From: Limnobaculum parvum
Lineage (GTDB): Bacteria > Pseudomonadota > Gammaproteobacteria > Enterobacterales > Enterobacteriaceae
NCBI RefSeq assembly: GCF_003096015.2
Contig: NZ_CP029185.2
Span: 2,204,001-2,268,000, forward strand
DNA length: 64,000 bases
Direction: 5' to 3'
Shown here in pieces: positions 8,758-17,077 of this stretch. Numbering within the stretch: position 1 is the first letter of the stretch; each line of letters starts with the position of its first letter. The translations under genes were made by a program, and so were the position numbers. The notes under the pieces were generated by a model. That model did not search any database. It was not told the origin of the DNA and saw only the letters and a program-made list of their open reading frames with translations.

Positions 8758-9014
8758 AAAATTTCCTTTTCTAATTCAAGGTGTTTTATTCGTTTCTCCA
8801 GAGCCTGAATACGTTGTTGCTCCGCGGTTAAGGCTTGGGTAGTTGGAGTGACACCTTGCTGCTCATATTTCAGTTGTCTTACCCAGCGACGCATCGCTGT
8901 TTCACCAACCCCCATTGCTCTGCAAGCTTCAGTCGTGCTATAGCCATGCTCAACAACCAGTGCAGCTGCTTCACGTTTAAACTCTGGGGTAAAATGTCGA
9001 CGTTCTTTTATCAT
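8706..9014 (-). CDS. IS3-family OrfA, helix-turn-helix
   Basis: 102 aa. The N-terminal HTH of the Tnp_1 type is FTPEFKREAAALVVEHGYSTTEACRAMGVGETAMRRW. A C-terminal leucine-zipper-like coiled coil follows (QQRIQALEKRIKHLELEKEILKKA). It binds the IS termini and is the N-terminal part of the OrfAB transposase. The frame passes through TTA AAA AAG at 8759-8751, a canonical -1 slippery sequence, and stops at 8706. Confidence 0.92.
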   Translation of the reverse strand: MIKERRHFTPEFKREAAALVVEHGYSTTEACRAMGVGETAMRRWVRQLKYEQQGVTPTTQALTAEQQRIQALEKRIKHLELEKEILKKATALLMSDEFKNMS

Positions 9015-9117
9015 TATTCACCTCTCTTGATGGTTTGAGTTTACCACCTTAATTGGTGTCCGAGTTTATTAGACCACTACACAGGCGATCTGGATTCGTG
9101 TGCGAAGGCGCGGGAGT

Positions 9118-9147
9118 GCAGAGGGCATTCGCCCTAATGCTCTCTGC
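9118..9147. repeat. Hairpin flanking the IS insertion
   Basis: A 12-bp stem (GCAGAGGGCATT / AATGCTCTCTGC, one G-U pair) encloses a 6-nt loop. Outer GTGCGAAGGCG...CCGCCGCAC segments may extend the fold. It belongs to the same hairpin-rich intergenic DNA as 7730-7813, split by the IS. Confidence 0.6.
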
Positions 9148-9291
9148 TCGGCCGCCGCACAATAGTTGAGCCAGACTCGGCATCATTAGCGGACGAAACT
9201 TTCTCGATACGCTAAAAATATCTATTCGGTTTCACCCTCATTACGCTGGTTGCACCAAAGTCGCCTTTAAGTACAACCACAAGCTTCCCTA

Positions 9292-10083
9292 TCACTCCTG
9301 ACACCCACCACAATAATAAAACGGCCTCGACGACAGCGCAGTCTTCTGAATCACCGCCCCGCATCTCTCACACGTCTTCCCTTCTCTGGCAAACACATGA
9401 AATTCAAACAGCGCTCCGTGATGATGACCAGGATTCACCTCTCCCCGCGTCTGATATGAAAGTCGCGGAATGGAAATTAAGGCATGCGCCAGCTTATCCA
9501 GTTGCACCTCTGACAGTAATTCCGGTTTATGGTGTGGAAGTAGTTCCGCTGCCCACAAAATTTCTGCACGCAAATAATTGCCTAACCCGGCGAGAAAGGC
9601 CTGATCTAGCAACATGCCACCCAGCTGTTTGCGACGGAATGCTTTGTCCAACAGGCGAACACGGATATCCGCTTCAGTTAGCGTCATATCCAAGACGTCA
9701 GGGCCAATACGTTGTAAAAATGGATGCTGAAGAATAATCTCAAGTGGCGCCAGCTCAATATCTGAAGCGCTGTAGAGCAAAATAGCTTTATCCACAGTTT
9801 CCAACGCTACCCGTAAGTCACGTTTAGTTTCAGGCCGTTTGCCCGGTTCCGCGACTTTCCATATGCCATACAGTTGATTATGGCTGTACATACACAGGCC
9901 AGAAGAAAAATGGGTTAATAGCGCTTTGCCTCTGGTCTCAATTGAAGCCACCGTTTGTCCAACCAACTGCGTTTCAAATACTTTTAACTCAGGAAAAGCA
10001 AACCAAGCGGAAGTCAGTATTTTGCCTTCAACCGCACCCACTAACTGGTCTGCAGCCCGACGAATTTCAGGTCCTTCCGGCAT
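9292..10083 (-). CDS. nei: Endonuclease VIII (formamidopyrimidine-type DNA glycosylase)
   Basis: 263 aa from ATG at 10083, the E. coli length. The start is fixed by chemistry and sequence: mature Nei needs N-terminal Pro-Glu (MPEGPEIRRAAD), and AGGAG lies 5 nt upstream. An earlier in-frame start would bury that proline. The enzyme excises oxidised pyrimidines and nicks at the abasic site. The C-terminal zinc finger is seen as CERCGAVIQ...YYCGGC, and an H2TH region precedes it (LLDQAFLAGLGNYLRAEILW). ybgI lies upstream on the same strand, but the pxpBAC genes found between them in E. coli are absent. Confidence 0.97.
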   Translation of the reverse strand: MPEGPEIRRAADQLVGAVEGKILTSAWFAFPELKVFETQLVGQTVASIETRGKALLTHFSSGLCMYSHNQLYGIWKVAEPGKRPETKRDLRVALETVDKAILLYSASDIELAPLEIILQHPFLQRIGPDVLDMTLTEADIRVRLLDKAFRRKQLGGMLLDQAFLAGLGNYLRAEILWAAELLPHHKPELLSEVQLDKLAHALISIPRLSYQTRGEVNPGHHHGALFEFHVFAREGKTCERCGAVIQKTALSSRPFYYCGGCQE

Positions 10084-10153
10084 ATCAACTCCTAAAAACA
10101 AAAATGCCCTGTATTCATACCACAGAGCATCCTTAAGTCACGATTAATATTGA

Positions 10154-10912
10154 TTAAACTGGATTATCAATATCAATAAAGGTCACATCAAACTGATGGC
10201 GTTCAGCTAACCACTCACCAAGCGCTTTAATGCCATAACGTTCGGTAGCGTGATGACCCGCAGCATAGAAGTGAATTCCCATCTCTCTGGCAATATGAAT
10301 GGTGCGTTCAGAAACCTCACCGGTAATAAACGCATCAAATCCGTGTTCTGCTGCTTGTTTAATATAGTCCTGAGCGCCGCCCGAGCACCAAGCTACGCGA
10401 CGAATTTCAGCCGGCGCATTATCGCCACAGTGAAGGGGGACACGGCCTAAACGATGGGCAATCCGTTCAGCCAACGCACTGCCGCTCAGTGGAGTATCCA
10501 ACTTGCATTGCCAGATTAAGCAATCCGGACTCAGGGGATCTAACGAACTGGTGTGATGAAAACCCAATACCTCGCCTAATAATGCGTTATTACCCAGTGT
10601 CGGGTGCCCATCCAGTGGGAGATGATAGCCAAACAGGTTAATATCGTGATTCAGCAACGTCTTCAGTCGTTTATGCATCATGCCGGTAATCACCGGTTCA
10701 TCGTTCTTCCAAAAATAACCATGGTGAACCAATACGGTATCTGCTTTAAGTTCGACAGCCGCATCCAACAATGCTTGGCAAGCGGTCACGCCTGTCACGA
10801 TGCGTTTAACCTGAGTGCGCCCTTCGACTTGTAATCCATTCGGGGCATAATCGCGAAACTGTCTAACTTTTAGCTCATCGTTCAGCAACCGTTCTAATTC
10901 TCTGTTCAGCAT
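10154..10912 (-). CDS. ybgI: NIF3/YbgI family dinuclear-metal protein
   Basis: 252 aa from ATG at 10912, preceded by GAGG with 5-nt spacing. The upstream ATG at 10933 adds seven residues with no support. Metal ligands typical of the family are visible in VLVHHGYFW, YHLPLDGHP and AAGHHATERYG. The family forms hexameric toroids with a di-metal site. Its physiological substrate is unsettled, and the label GTP cyclohydrolase 1 type 2 homolog is only by family. It probably shares a transcript with nei, 70 bp downstream. Confidence 0.93.
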   Translation of the reverse strand: MLNRELERLLNDELKVRQFRDYAPNGLQVEGRTQVKRIVTGVTACQALLDAAVELKADTVLVHHGYFWKNDEPVITGMMHKRLKTLLNHDINLFGYHLPLDGHPTLGNNALLGEVLGFHHTSSLDPLSPDCLIWQCKLDTPLSGSALAERIAHRLGRVPLHCGDNAPAEIRRVAWCSGGAQDYIKQAAEHGFDAFITGEVSERTIHIAREMGIHFYAAGHHATERYGIKALGEWLAERHQFDVTFIDIDNPV

Positions 10913-11321
10913 GATGACCTCTTTAAAGCACAAATGAATTTACCGGGAACAGTAACCCTGTATGATTTTCCAAAGTATATCCGTTTTTAGGCGATTTTAA
11001 TGCGCTAAAGATTATTCAGATGCGGATAGTCGTACTCCTCGGCGAAAGCTTTAAGCCGCTACTGAACGAAGAGCGAGAACAATCCTGTGTAAAATAGGGA
11101 GATAATGTTTATTATTCTTTACGACAAAAATTTTCAAAGCGTTTTTATATTTCAGCCTTAAAGACAGAGTTGATTATTTAAATTCTTCAATGCCAATGAT
11201 TATTTTTCATAGAGAATATATAAAACCTATAGCCGTAAAAATAATTAAATAATAGATAGAAATAATACCCTGATATTTTATCTGGGCATTATTTCTATTA
11301 TGAGGAAATCATAATATCGAT
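10913..11321. other. Non-coding gap between ybgI and ybfA
   Basis: 409 bp, AT-rich on its left-to-centre and right parts. No ORF with a supported start was seen. The only clear structure is the inverted repeat at 11257-11297, listed separately. Confidence 0.7.
11257..11297 (-). terminator. Putative terminator after ybfA
   Basis: TAGAAATAAT-A-CCC pairs with GGG-C-ATTATTTCTA across a 13-nt loop, with a single internal mismatch. It lies 25 bp downstream of the ybfA stop. The stem is AT-rich at its base and has no long separate T-run, so the terminator role is tentative. Confidence 0.45.
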
Positions 11322-11525
11322 TTAATAAAAATCTTTAGGTGCTTTTTCAGCTAAGGCCAACCAGACAGGTTTAGTGCTGGTTTTACTCCACACTCGATGT
11401 AAATAGCTATAGCAGCGACGCTTATCAGGGTAAAACGTCATAACCGGCAGTGTAATAATAGTTAACAACACTACGCCAGTACGACGTAATAAAATACGGT
11501 ATAGTGGATACCTCTGATACATCAT
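11322..11525 (-). CDS. ybfA: YbfA, DUF2517 small membrane-associated protein
   Basis: 67 aa (E. coli 68). The C-terminal half, YSYLHRVWSKTS followed by KPVWLALAEKAPKDFY, is nearly identical to E. coli YbfA. The N-terminal part holds one hydrophobic segment (LLRRTGVVLLTIITLPVMTF) after a basic start, so an inner-membrane location is likely. GGAGG lies 7 nt upstream of ATG at 11525. Function is unknown. In E. coli it sits near kdp and rhsC; no kdp genes are present here. Confidence 0.9.
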   Translation of the reverse strand: MMYQRYPLYRILLRRTGVVLLTIITLPVMTFYPDKRRCYSYLHRVWSKTSTKPVWLALAEKAPKDFY

Positions 11526-11647
11526 TATCTGCCCTCCCCCTATTTAGTAACGGCGATTTGTCTGTGGTGAAGGATCACCGATTAACTATAATTTATATTA
11601 CGCCATAAAAGCTACACATTCAACTGGACTGACCAGTTAGAGCTACA

Positions 11648-12007
11648 TTAATTAGCTACCTGCCAAACTTCATCCATTTTATTATTTTCCGTTGCAGATA
11701 ATGAAATCAATGCCAAAAAATAAACGTGTGGTAGTTTATTCAAATAGATAATCAGCCAACCATTTTCACTCCACTCTCTCAGCTCATTACAATTAAAACG
11801 CCTCGCCAACTGCCACCTCAACCGTTGATTATCGCTATTGGTTGCCGCACGGTTAAGAAATAGACGCCCCTGACAAGGGTAGCGTGCAATACCAGGCAGT
11901 ACACACTTCTGCATCCAGTGAATGCTGATAGTTGATTGGTTGACGGCCTCTGTCAGCATATCAATAAACTGGTGGGTAAAATGTAATTGGTACCCTTGAG
12001 ACATCAT
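11648..12007 (-). CDS. Small hypothetical protein, possible YafO-like toxin
   Basis: 119 aa. The start is ATG at 12007 or, with better spacing from GGGGAG, the adjacent ATG at 12004. By eye it resembles YafO-family mRNA interferases: a VLPGIARYP segment matches the VLPDIFGRD region of YafO, and the C-terminal ATENNKMDEVWQVA matches the ARDNNQMHKIGKMAEAF pattern. These are weak, unaligned similarities. A 55-aa gene lies 11 bp upstream on the same strand, the layout of a toxin-antitoxin pair. Cationic and aromatic content suits a small nucleic-acid-binding protein. It could equally be an unrelated lineage-specific protein. Confidence 0.6.
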   Translation of the reverse strand: MMSQGYQLHFTHQFIDMLTEAVNQSTISIHWMQKCVLPGIARYPCQGRLFLNRAATNSDNQRLRWQLARRFNCNELREWSENGWLIIYLNKLPHVYFLALISLSATENNKMDEVWQVAN

Positions 12008-12018
12008 TTCTCTCCCCG

Positions 12019-12186
12019 CTATAGCTTAATAATCCGGCTCATCAACTTTTTCTGTAGCACTACTCTGGAGGAGCTAACGTCATCCATCCCTTTCAGAGCT
12101 GCCTGTAGTGCAGAATGGTGCAGATTCTGGTAAAAATGATGCTGAATAAACCGCATTTGATGATTAATTTTCTGTTCATTTTCCAT
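12019..12186 (-). CDS. Small hypothetical protein upstream of the YafO-like gene
   Basis: 55 aa from ATG at 12186, chosen because AGGAG lies 6-7 nt upstream. An earlier start at 12246 lacks such a site. The sequence is MENEQKINHQMRFIQHHFYQ..., helical, basic at the C-terminus (KKLMSRIIKL), with no recognisable domain. It ends 11 bp before the next gene and is probably co-transcribed with it. It would be the antitoxin if the pair is a toxin-antitoxin module, but it does not look like the Phd-type YafN. Confidence 0.5.
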   Translation of the reverse strand: MENEQKINHQMRFIQHHFYQNLHHSALQAALKGMDDVSSSRVVLQKKLMSRIIKL

Positions 12187-12394
12187 AACGATCTCCTGAT
12201 TCAAGTTACTTGTATGAGTAACATAATTAGCTAACGTCAACATCACCAGTGACGGCTAACAAAATTGCGTAATAGATTCAGATAATGGTAATCAGCATGG
12301 TCTTTATTATTTAGAAGCTTGTGTGTTATTGAAAATTAGTCGTAATATCACGTATCTACTTCCAAAAATTTCGCATGAAATTGAAGGACTAATA

Positions 12395-12823
12395 ATGAGT
12401 ACTTGGCTAATCTACGCGCTACTATCAGCCATCACCGCTGCGCTGGTCGCTATTTTTGGCAAAATCGGTTTACAGAATCTGGATGCCAATACCGCAACCG
12501 CCATTCGTTCAATCGTTATGGCGCTGTTTCTGATCGGCGTAGTGGTAGTTCAGGGGAAATTAGAAATGATTGGCGACATTGTGGCTGACCGCAAAGCGCT
12601 GTTATTTATCGTTCTCAGCGGTGTTGCGGGTGCATTATCGTGGCTGTTCTATTTTATGGCGATTAAGAATGGTACCGTTTCTCAGGTCGCCCCGATAGAT
12701 AAACTCAGCGTCGTATTTGCCGTGATTCTGGCGGTGATCCTGTTTGGTGAAAAAATCACATTATTTACCGGTGTCGGAATCGGGTTAATTTCTGCCGGCG
12801 CATTACTTGTTGCTCTGGGGTAG
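12395..12823 (+). CDS. Single-domain EamA/DMT family membrane protein
   Basis: 142 aa from ATG at 12395 with AAGGA 6 nt upstream; an in-frame ATG at 12323 has no such site. Four to five hydrophobic helices are seen: WLIYALLSAITAALVAIFGKIGL, AIRSIVMALFLIGVVVV, ALLFIVLSGVAGALSWLFYFMAI, LSVVFAVILAVILF and a C-terminal GVGIGLISAGALLVAL. The motif FYFMAIKNGTVSQVAPIDKLS is typical of half-size EamA proteins. These act as dimers or pairs in small-molecule export; the substrate is unknown. It converges on pgm. Confidence 0.85.
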   Translation: MSTWLIYALLSAITAALVAIFGKIGLQNLDANTATAIRSIVMALFLIGVVVVQGKLEMIGDIVADRKALLFIVLSGVAGALSWLFYFMAIKNGTVSQVAPIDKLSVVFAVILAVILFGEKITLFTGVGIGLISAGALLVALG

Positions 12824-12869
12824 CCCTTAACATAATGATTTTCTATGTAATGCTTGATTATCAGACAAT

Positions 12870-12899
12870 AAAAAGGCGTGGTAATTAATTTACCACGCC
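12870..12899 (-). terminator. Terminator of pgm, possibly bidirectional
   Basis: GGCGTGGTAA / TTACCACGCC forms a perfect 10-bp stem with a 5-nt loop. On the minus strand it is followed by TTTTTATTG. It lies between convergent pgm and the EamA gene. Confidence 0.85.
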
Positions 12900-12932
12900 C
12901 TTTCTCGATCCGCCTGTCAGGCTAAATTTTTA

Positions 12933-14576
12933 TTATTCAGCTTTTGCCAAAACCGCGCTGACAATATCTACCGCTTCACGCTCAATCTTCTCTCGATGCT
13001 CTTTACCTAAGAAGCTCTCACAATAAATTTTGTAGGCTTCTTCAGTTCCTGAAGGTCGAGCCGCAAACCAGCCATTATCAGTCATAATTTTTAGACCACC
13101 GATTGAAGCGCCATTGCCAGGCGCTTTTGTCAGGCGTCCAGTAATCTTATCGCCCGCCAGCGTATCTGCGGTGACCATTTCCGGAGACAAGCGAGAAAGA
13201 ATAGCTTTCTGAGCATGGGTTGCTGGTGCCTGAATACGATTATAGCTTGGCGCACCAAAGCGTTGGGCTAATTGCTCGTAATGATCCTGTGGATTCTTGC
13301 CAGTTACTGCGGTAATTTCTGCGGCTAACAGACACATGATGATGCCATCTTTATCCGTTGACCATGGTTTACCATCAAAACGTAGGAAAGAAGCTCCAGC
13401 GCTCTCTTCTCCACCAAAGCCCAGCGTACCGTCAAATAATCCATCAACAAACCACTTAAACCCGACCGGTACTTCAACCAGTTTACGATCGATACTGGCG
13501 ACCACTCGATCAATCATCGCACTGGAAACCAAGGTCTTACCGACACCCATCTCTTTGCTCCACTGTGGGCGGTGCTGATAGAGATAGTTAATGGCGACGG
13601 CCAAATAGTGATTAGGATTCATTAATCCTTTAGGCGTCACAATACCGTGGCGATCGTAGTCAGGGTCATTAGCAAACGCTAAGTCAAACTTATCCCGTAG
13701 CGCTAACAGCCCCGCCATTGCATACTCCGATGAGCAATCCATTCGAATCGCACCATCATGGTCAAGATGCATAAAACGGAAAGAGGGATCTACGGCATCA
13801 TTAACCAGTTTCAGATTCAGTTTGTATACATCTGCAATACGCTGCCAATATTCGATGCCTGCACCGCCCAGCGGGTCCACACCAATGGCTAATCCGGCAT
13901 TCTGAATGGCGGGCATATCTACAACATGCACTAATTGTTCAACATACGGTTGAATCAAATCTTGAGCGTGAATATGGCCACTTCTATTCGCAGCAACCAG
14001 CGTTTGGCGTTTAATGCCCTGCAAGCCATTTTTCAGCAGATGATTGGCTCGGTTTTCAATCCACTGGGTAAGATTGGTATCCGCTGGTCCACCATTTGGT
14101 GGATTATATTTAATACCGCCATCTTCGGGAGGGTTATGCGATGGCGTAATGACAATACCATCAGCCTGCGCTTTTCCTGTGCGATTATGGCAAAGAATAG
14201 CGTGAGAGATAGCCGGTGTTGGAGTAAAACCATTATTTTGCTGCACGATCACATCAATACCGTTAGCAGTTAATACCTCCAGTACTGAAACAAAAGCGGG
14301 TTCCGACAAACCGTGAGTATCTTTACCCACATAACAAGGCCCGGTAACACCATTCGCCGCCCGATTCTCCGCAATTGCTTGGGCAATCGCTAAGATATGT
14401 GCTTCATTAAAGCTTTGACGGCAAGCGCTGCCGCGATGTCCAGAAGTCCCAAACTTTACCGAGTGTGCAGGATTCTCACTGTCTGGTTGCAAAACATAAT
14501 ATTCAGAAACCAGTTGCGGAACATTTATCAGATCGCTTTGGCGGGCTAATTGCCCTGCTCTTGAATGGTTAGCCAT
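12933..14576 (-). CDS. pgm: Phosphoglucomutase, alpha-D-glucose specific
   Basis: 547 aa (E. coli 546). ATG at 14576 (MANHSRAGQLARQSDLINV) is preferred over the GTG one codon earlier; GGGAG lies 6-7 nt upstream. The phosphoserine loop GIVITPSHNPPEDGG, the metal loop FANDPDYDRHG, the sugar-binding FGGEESAGAS and the C-terminal phosphate-binding ARPSGTEEAYK are all intact. It interconverts glucose 1-phosphate and 6-phosphate, linking glycolysis to UDP-glucose and glycogen. It lies 26 bp downstream of seqA, as in the E. coli seqA-pgm operon. Confidence 0.98.
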   Translation of the reverse strand: MANHSRAGQLARQSDLINVPQLVSEYYVLQPDSENPAHSVKFGTSGHRGSACRQSFNEAHILAIAQAIAENRAANGVTGPCYVGKDTHGLSEPAFVSVLEVLTANGIDVIVQQNNGFTPTPAISHAILCHNRTGKAQADGIVITPSHNPPEDGGIKYNPPNGGPADTNLTQWIENRANHLLKNGLQGIKRQTLVAANRSGHIHAQDLIQPYVEQLVHVVDMPAIQNAGLAIGVDPLGGAGIEYWQRIADVYKLNLKLVNDAVDPSFRFMHLDHDGAIRMDCSSEYAMAGLLALRDKFDLAFANDPDYDRHGIVTPKGLMNPNHYLAVAINYLYQHRPQWSKEMGVGKTLVSSAMIDRVVASIDRKLVEVPVGFKWFVDGLFDGTLGFGGEESAGASFLRFDGKPWSTDKDGIIMCLLAAEITAVTGKNPQDHYEQLAQRFGAPSYNRIQAPATHAQKAILSRLSPEMVTADTLAGDKITGRLTKAPGNGASIGGLKIMTDNGWFAARPSGTEEAYKIYCESFLGKEHREKIEREAVDIVSAVLAKAE

Positions 14577-14602
14577 CACACTCTCCCTGAAGTTAAATAA
14601 AA

Positions 14603-15117
14603 TTAAATAGTTAAGCAGATATCGGCTGTCAGCTCAGCCGAAAACTGCATTGATAACATAATCTGTTCAACCATACTGCGCTTACGTTCAGTATTAGTGT
14701 TAGTAATCACCCAATATGGCGTATCCGGTATGCCTTTTGGCTTAGTATGTTTGCCATTTTTAACAACGTTTGCTGCGAATGAGAAAAATAGACACGCGTC
14801 CGACCATGCAATAGCTCTGTCGCTTCAGCAAAACTGGCCCTGTCAACACGGTATAATGTAGACAATATCAATAAAAAACGATCCACGGCCTTCTTCTGAG
14901 CAATCAGGTCTCCGGAATCGAGTAATTCTTGAACATCGTGAACACGATCGGCCTGTACAGTTATCGCTACCGGGATGACTGTGTCTTGTTTTGAAGCGGC
15001 CACGGCCGGAGATAAATTAAGCATCCGGCGTAAAATTTCAGAAGCGCTTTCGCCAATATGCAACGTGTGGCTGGCAATGTAACGATAAAGCGCCTCATCA
15101 ACTTCGATAGTTTTCAT
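14603..15117 (-). pseudogene. seqA: SeqA replication regulator, frameshifted near the C-terminus
   Basis: The N-terminal oligomerisation domain is intact (MKTIEVDEALYRYIASHTLHIGESASEILRRML), as is the start of the GATC-binding domain through LLHGRTRVYFSHSQQTLLK. The frame then runs into a wrong tail and stops at 14707. Reading with one extra A at the 5-base homopolymer (14757-14761) restores NGKHTKPKGIPDTPYWVITN and a SeqA-like C-terminus ending CLTI at 14603, 171 aa in all (E. coli 181). SeqA binds hemimethylated GATC, sequesters oriC and organises new DNA. The lost segment includes core DNA-contacting residues, so the 136-aa product would probably be inactive. A sequencing homopolymer error is a serious alternative. 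Confidence 0.85.
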
Positions 15118-15213
15118 CTTTGTCCTATAATTCTTTGCTAGTTATTCGTGGGGAATTATACAAGTTCATCTCGTGATACTCTAACGCAAAGCAACCCAAT
15201 ATGTGACATTGTT

Positions 15214-15963
15214 ATGAAATTAAACTATCGCCTTCAGGGAAATGGCCAAACTATTGTGCTGATTCACGGCCTGTTTGGCAGTCTGGATAATCTCGGTGTG
15301 TTGGCTCGCGATCTTCAACAGGATTATCAAACCCTACAAATCGATCTCCGTAATCATGGGCTATCGCCCCACTGCGATGAAATGAGTTATCCAGCTATGG
15401 CTAAAGATCTGTTGGCTTTACTTGATGAACTCAATATGCAGCAAATCATTCTGATTGGTCATTCCATGGGTGGAAAAGTCGCCATGATGCTGACAGAAAT
15501 AGCCCCTGAGCGTATTTCTCAGTTAGTTGTTATTGATATCGCCCCTGTTGCCTATCGGGAAAATCACCATGATGACGTTTTCGCTGCGCTGAATGCAGTA
15601 ACACAATCAGGGGTCAATCAAAGAGCGGATGCAGCAGAAATCATGCGGATACAAGGTTTACATGAAGGAGTCATCCAGTTTTTACTAAAATCCTTTCATC
15701 AGGGGGAATGGCGATTCAATGTTCCTGTGTTACAGCAGCACTATGCAGATATCATTGGCTGGCACGAGGTCCCAGCTTGGGTACATCCGACGATCTTTAT
15801 TCGTGGAGCACTTTCCCCTTATATTCAAGACAGTTATCGCCCAGCAATCGCACGTCAGTTCCCTTCCGCCCGCGCCTACGTTGTGGCCAATAGCGGCCAC
15901 TGGGTTCATGCAGAAAAACCACAACACGTTATTCACATTGTGCGTAAATTTTTGCAGGTGTGA
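15214..15963 (+). CDS. ybfF: YbfF acyl esterase, alpha/beta hydrolase
   Basis: 249 aa from ATG at 15214, matching the E. coli start MKLN. An in-frame start at 15148 would add 22 unlike residues. Neither has a strong Shine-Dalgarno sequence. The fold markers are HGLFGSLDNLGVLARDL (oxyanion region), the nucleophile elbow IGHSMGGK, and the C-terminal catalytic His in NSGHWVHAEKP. E. coli YbfF hydrolyses acyl-CoA and short esters in vitro; the physiological substrate is unclear. It is divergent from seqA, as in E. coli. Confidence 0.94.
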   Translation: MKLNYRLQGNGQTIVLIHGLFGSLDNLGVLARDLQQDYQTLQIDLRNHGLSPHCDEMSYPAMAKDLLALLDELNMQQIILIGHSMGGKVAMMLTEIAPERISQLVVIDIAPVAYRENHHDDVFAALNAVTQSGVNQRADAAEIMRIQGLHEGVIQFLLKSFHQGEWRFNVPVLQQHYADIIGWHEVPAWVHPTIFIRGALSPYIQDSYRPAIARQFPSARAYVVANSGHWVHAEKPQHVIHIVRKFLQV

Positions 15964-16149
15964 TGATATCGAACGGTTATAAAGTTAATTATTTGCTGAA
16001 TTAGCAGGGTTAACCATTGGCTGACCGATTCTACTGCGTTATCATCCGCGGCGACGTGACATTGCAGGGTATGATTTTTGCTGTAACAACCGCTGTCACC
16101 TAAACTGAATGATTAAATTTATTTCTATCTGGTTTCGTATTCTGATTTT

Positions 16150-16440
16150 ATGGCAAAAGAACAATTAGATCGTACCACGCTGGATCTTTTCGCTGATGAA
16201 CGCCGTCCAGGTCGTCCTAAAACCAGCATGCTATCCCGCGATCAACAACTGCGCATCAACAAACGCAATCAGCTACGACGTGACAGGGTTCGTGGGTTGA
16301 AACGTGTGGAGTTGAAACTGTCGCAGGATGCGGTTGATGTTTTGGATCAGCTTGCTGACCGACAAGGAATCAACCGCAGTGAGTTGATAGAAATCTTGCT
16401 ATTAAATGAGAATAAGAAACAGCGTACCAGACCGTCATAA
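16150..16440 (+). CDS. ybfE: YbfE, ribbon-helix-helix-type small protein
   Basis: 96 aa, nearly collinear with E. coli YbfE (97 aa): MAKEQLDRTTLDLFADERRPGRPKTSMLSRDQQLRINKRN. The basic centre and C-terminal VELKLSQDAVDVLDQLADRQGINRSELIEILL resemble a MetJ/Arc ribbon-helix-helix fold, so it is probably a DNA-binding regulator. In E. coli it is LexA-regulated; no convincing CTGT-N8-ACAG box was found upstream here. It precedes fldA on the same strand by 121 bp. Confidence 0.92.
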   Translation: MAKEQLDRTTLDLFADERRPGRPKTSMLSRDQQLRINKRNQLRRDRVRGLKRVELKLSQDAVDVLDQLADRQGINRSELIEILLLNENKKQRTRPS

Positions 16441-16561
16441 AATCGGTGATCTGCTACCCGGCCCTTGTGCCAAGCAGCACAGATTAACGATGCCAACCCG
16501 CATCAACAATGGTATATTATTGAATACGACGTATTAATATTTATTAAAGGTGTAACTCGTT

Positions 16562-17077
16562 ATGGCAACCGTAGGTATTTTCTTTGGTAGCGACACTGGC
16601 AATACTGAAAACATTGCCAAAATGATTCAAAAGCAACTTGGTAAAGACGTTGCTGAAATTCACGACATTGCGAAAAGCAGTAAAGAAGATATTGCACGTT
16701 TTGATACGCTGCTGTTGGGGATTCCAACTTGGTATTATGGCGAAGCTCAGTGTGACTGGGATGACTTCTTCCCTACTCTGGAAGAGATCGACTTTGAAGG
16801 TAAATTGGTTGCTATTTTTGGGTGTGGCGATCAGGAAGACTACTCAGAGTACTTCTGTGACGCAATGGGTACCGTTCGCGATATCATCGAACCTCATGGT
16901 GCAACCATTGTCGGCAACTGGCCAACGGCAGGTTATCATTTTGAAGCCTCTAAAGGTTTAGCCGATGATAAACACTTTATTGGGTTAGCCATCGATGAAG
17001 ATCGTCAACCAGAATTGACCGCTGAACGCGTTTCAACCTGGGTTAAACAGATCGCTGCCGAAATGAATCTTGCTTAA
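16562..17077 (+). CDS. fldA: Flavodoxin 1
   Basis: 171 aa (E. coli 176). The FMN phosphate-binding loop GSDTGNTE is at residues 9-16. Flavin-stacking aromatic loops are visible as PTWYYGEAQCDWDDF and FGCGDQEDYSEYFCDAMG. It is the soluble low-potential electron carrier for IspG/IspH, BioB, MetH reactivation and pyruvate-formate-lyase activation, and it replaces ferredoxin under iron limitation. Its position upstream of fur is conserved, although a decayed gene fragment separates them here. The C-terminus is about five residues shorter than in E. coli. Confidence 0.97.
   Translation: MATVGIFFGSDTGNTENIAKMIQKQLGKDVAEIHDIAKSSKEDIARFDTLLLGIPTWYYGEAQCDWDDFFPTLEEIDFEGKLVAIFGCGDQEDYSEYFCDAMGTVRDIIEPHGATIVGNWPTAGYHFEASKGLADDKHFIGLAIDEDRQPELTAERVSTWVKQIAAEMNLA

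Larger units (their letters stand above)
7856..9081 (-). mobile_element. Intact IS3-family insertion sequence, 1226 bp
   Basis: Terminal inverted repeats begin TGTAGTGGTC at both ends and remain similar for about 25 bp. The target is duplicated as CAG at 7853-7855 and 9082-9084, a 3-bp duplication typical of IS3. It encodes OrfA and OrfB joined by an A_AAA_AAG slippery site. Both frames are open and the DDE residues are present, so it may be active. The subgroup (IS3 or IS51 type) was not resolved by eye. Confidence 0.95.

Noticed and set aside
16081..16149. LexA box upstream of ybfE
   Set aside because: Only a direct CTGT repeat (GCTGTAACAACCGCTGTC) is present, not CTGT-N8-ACAG.
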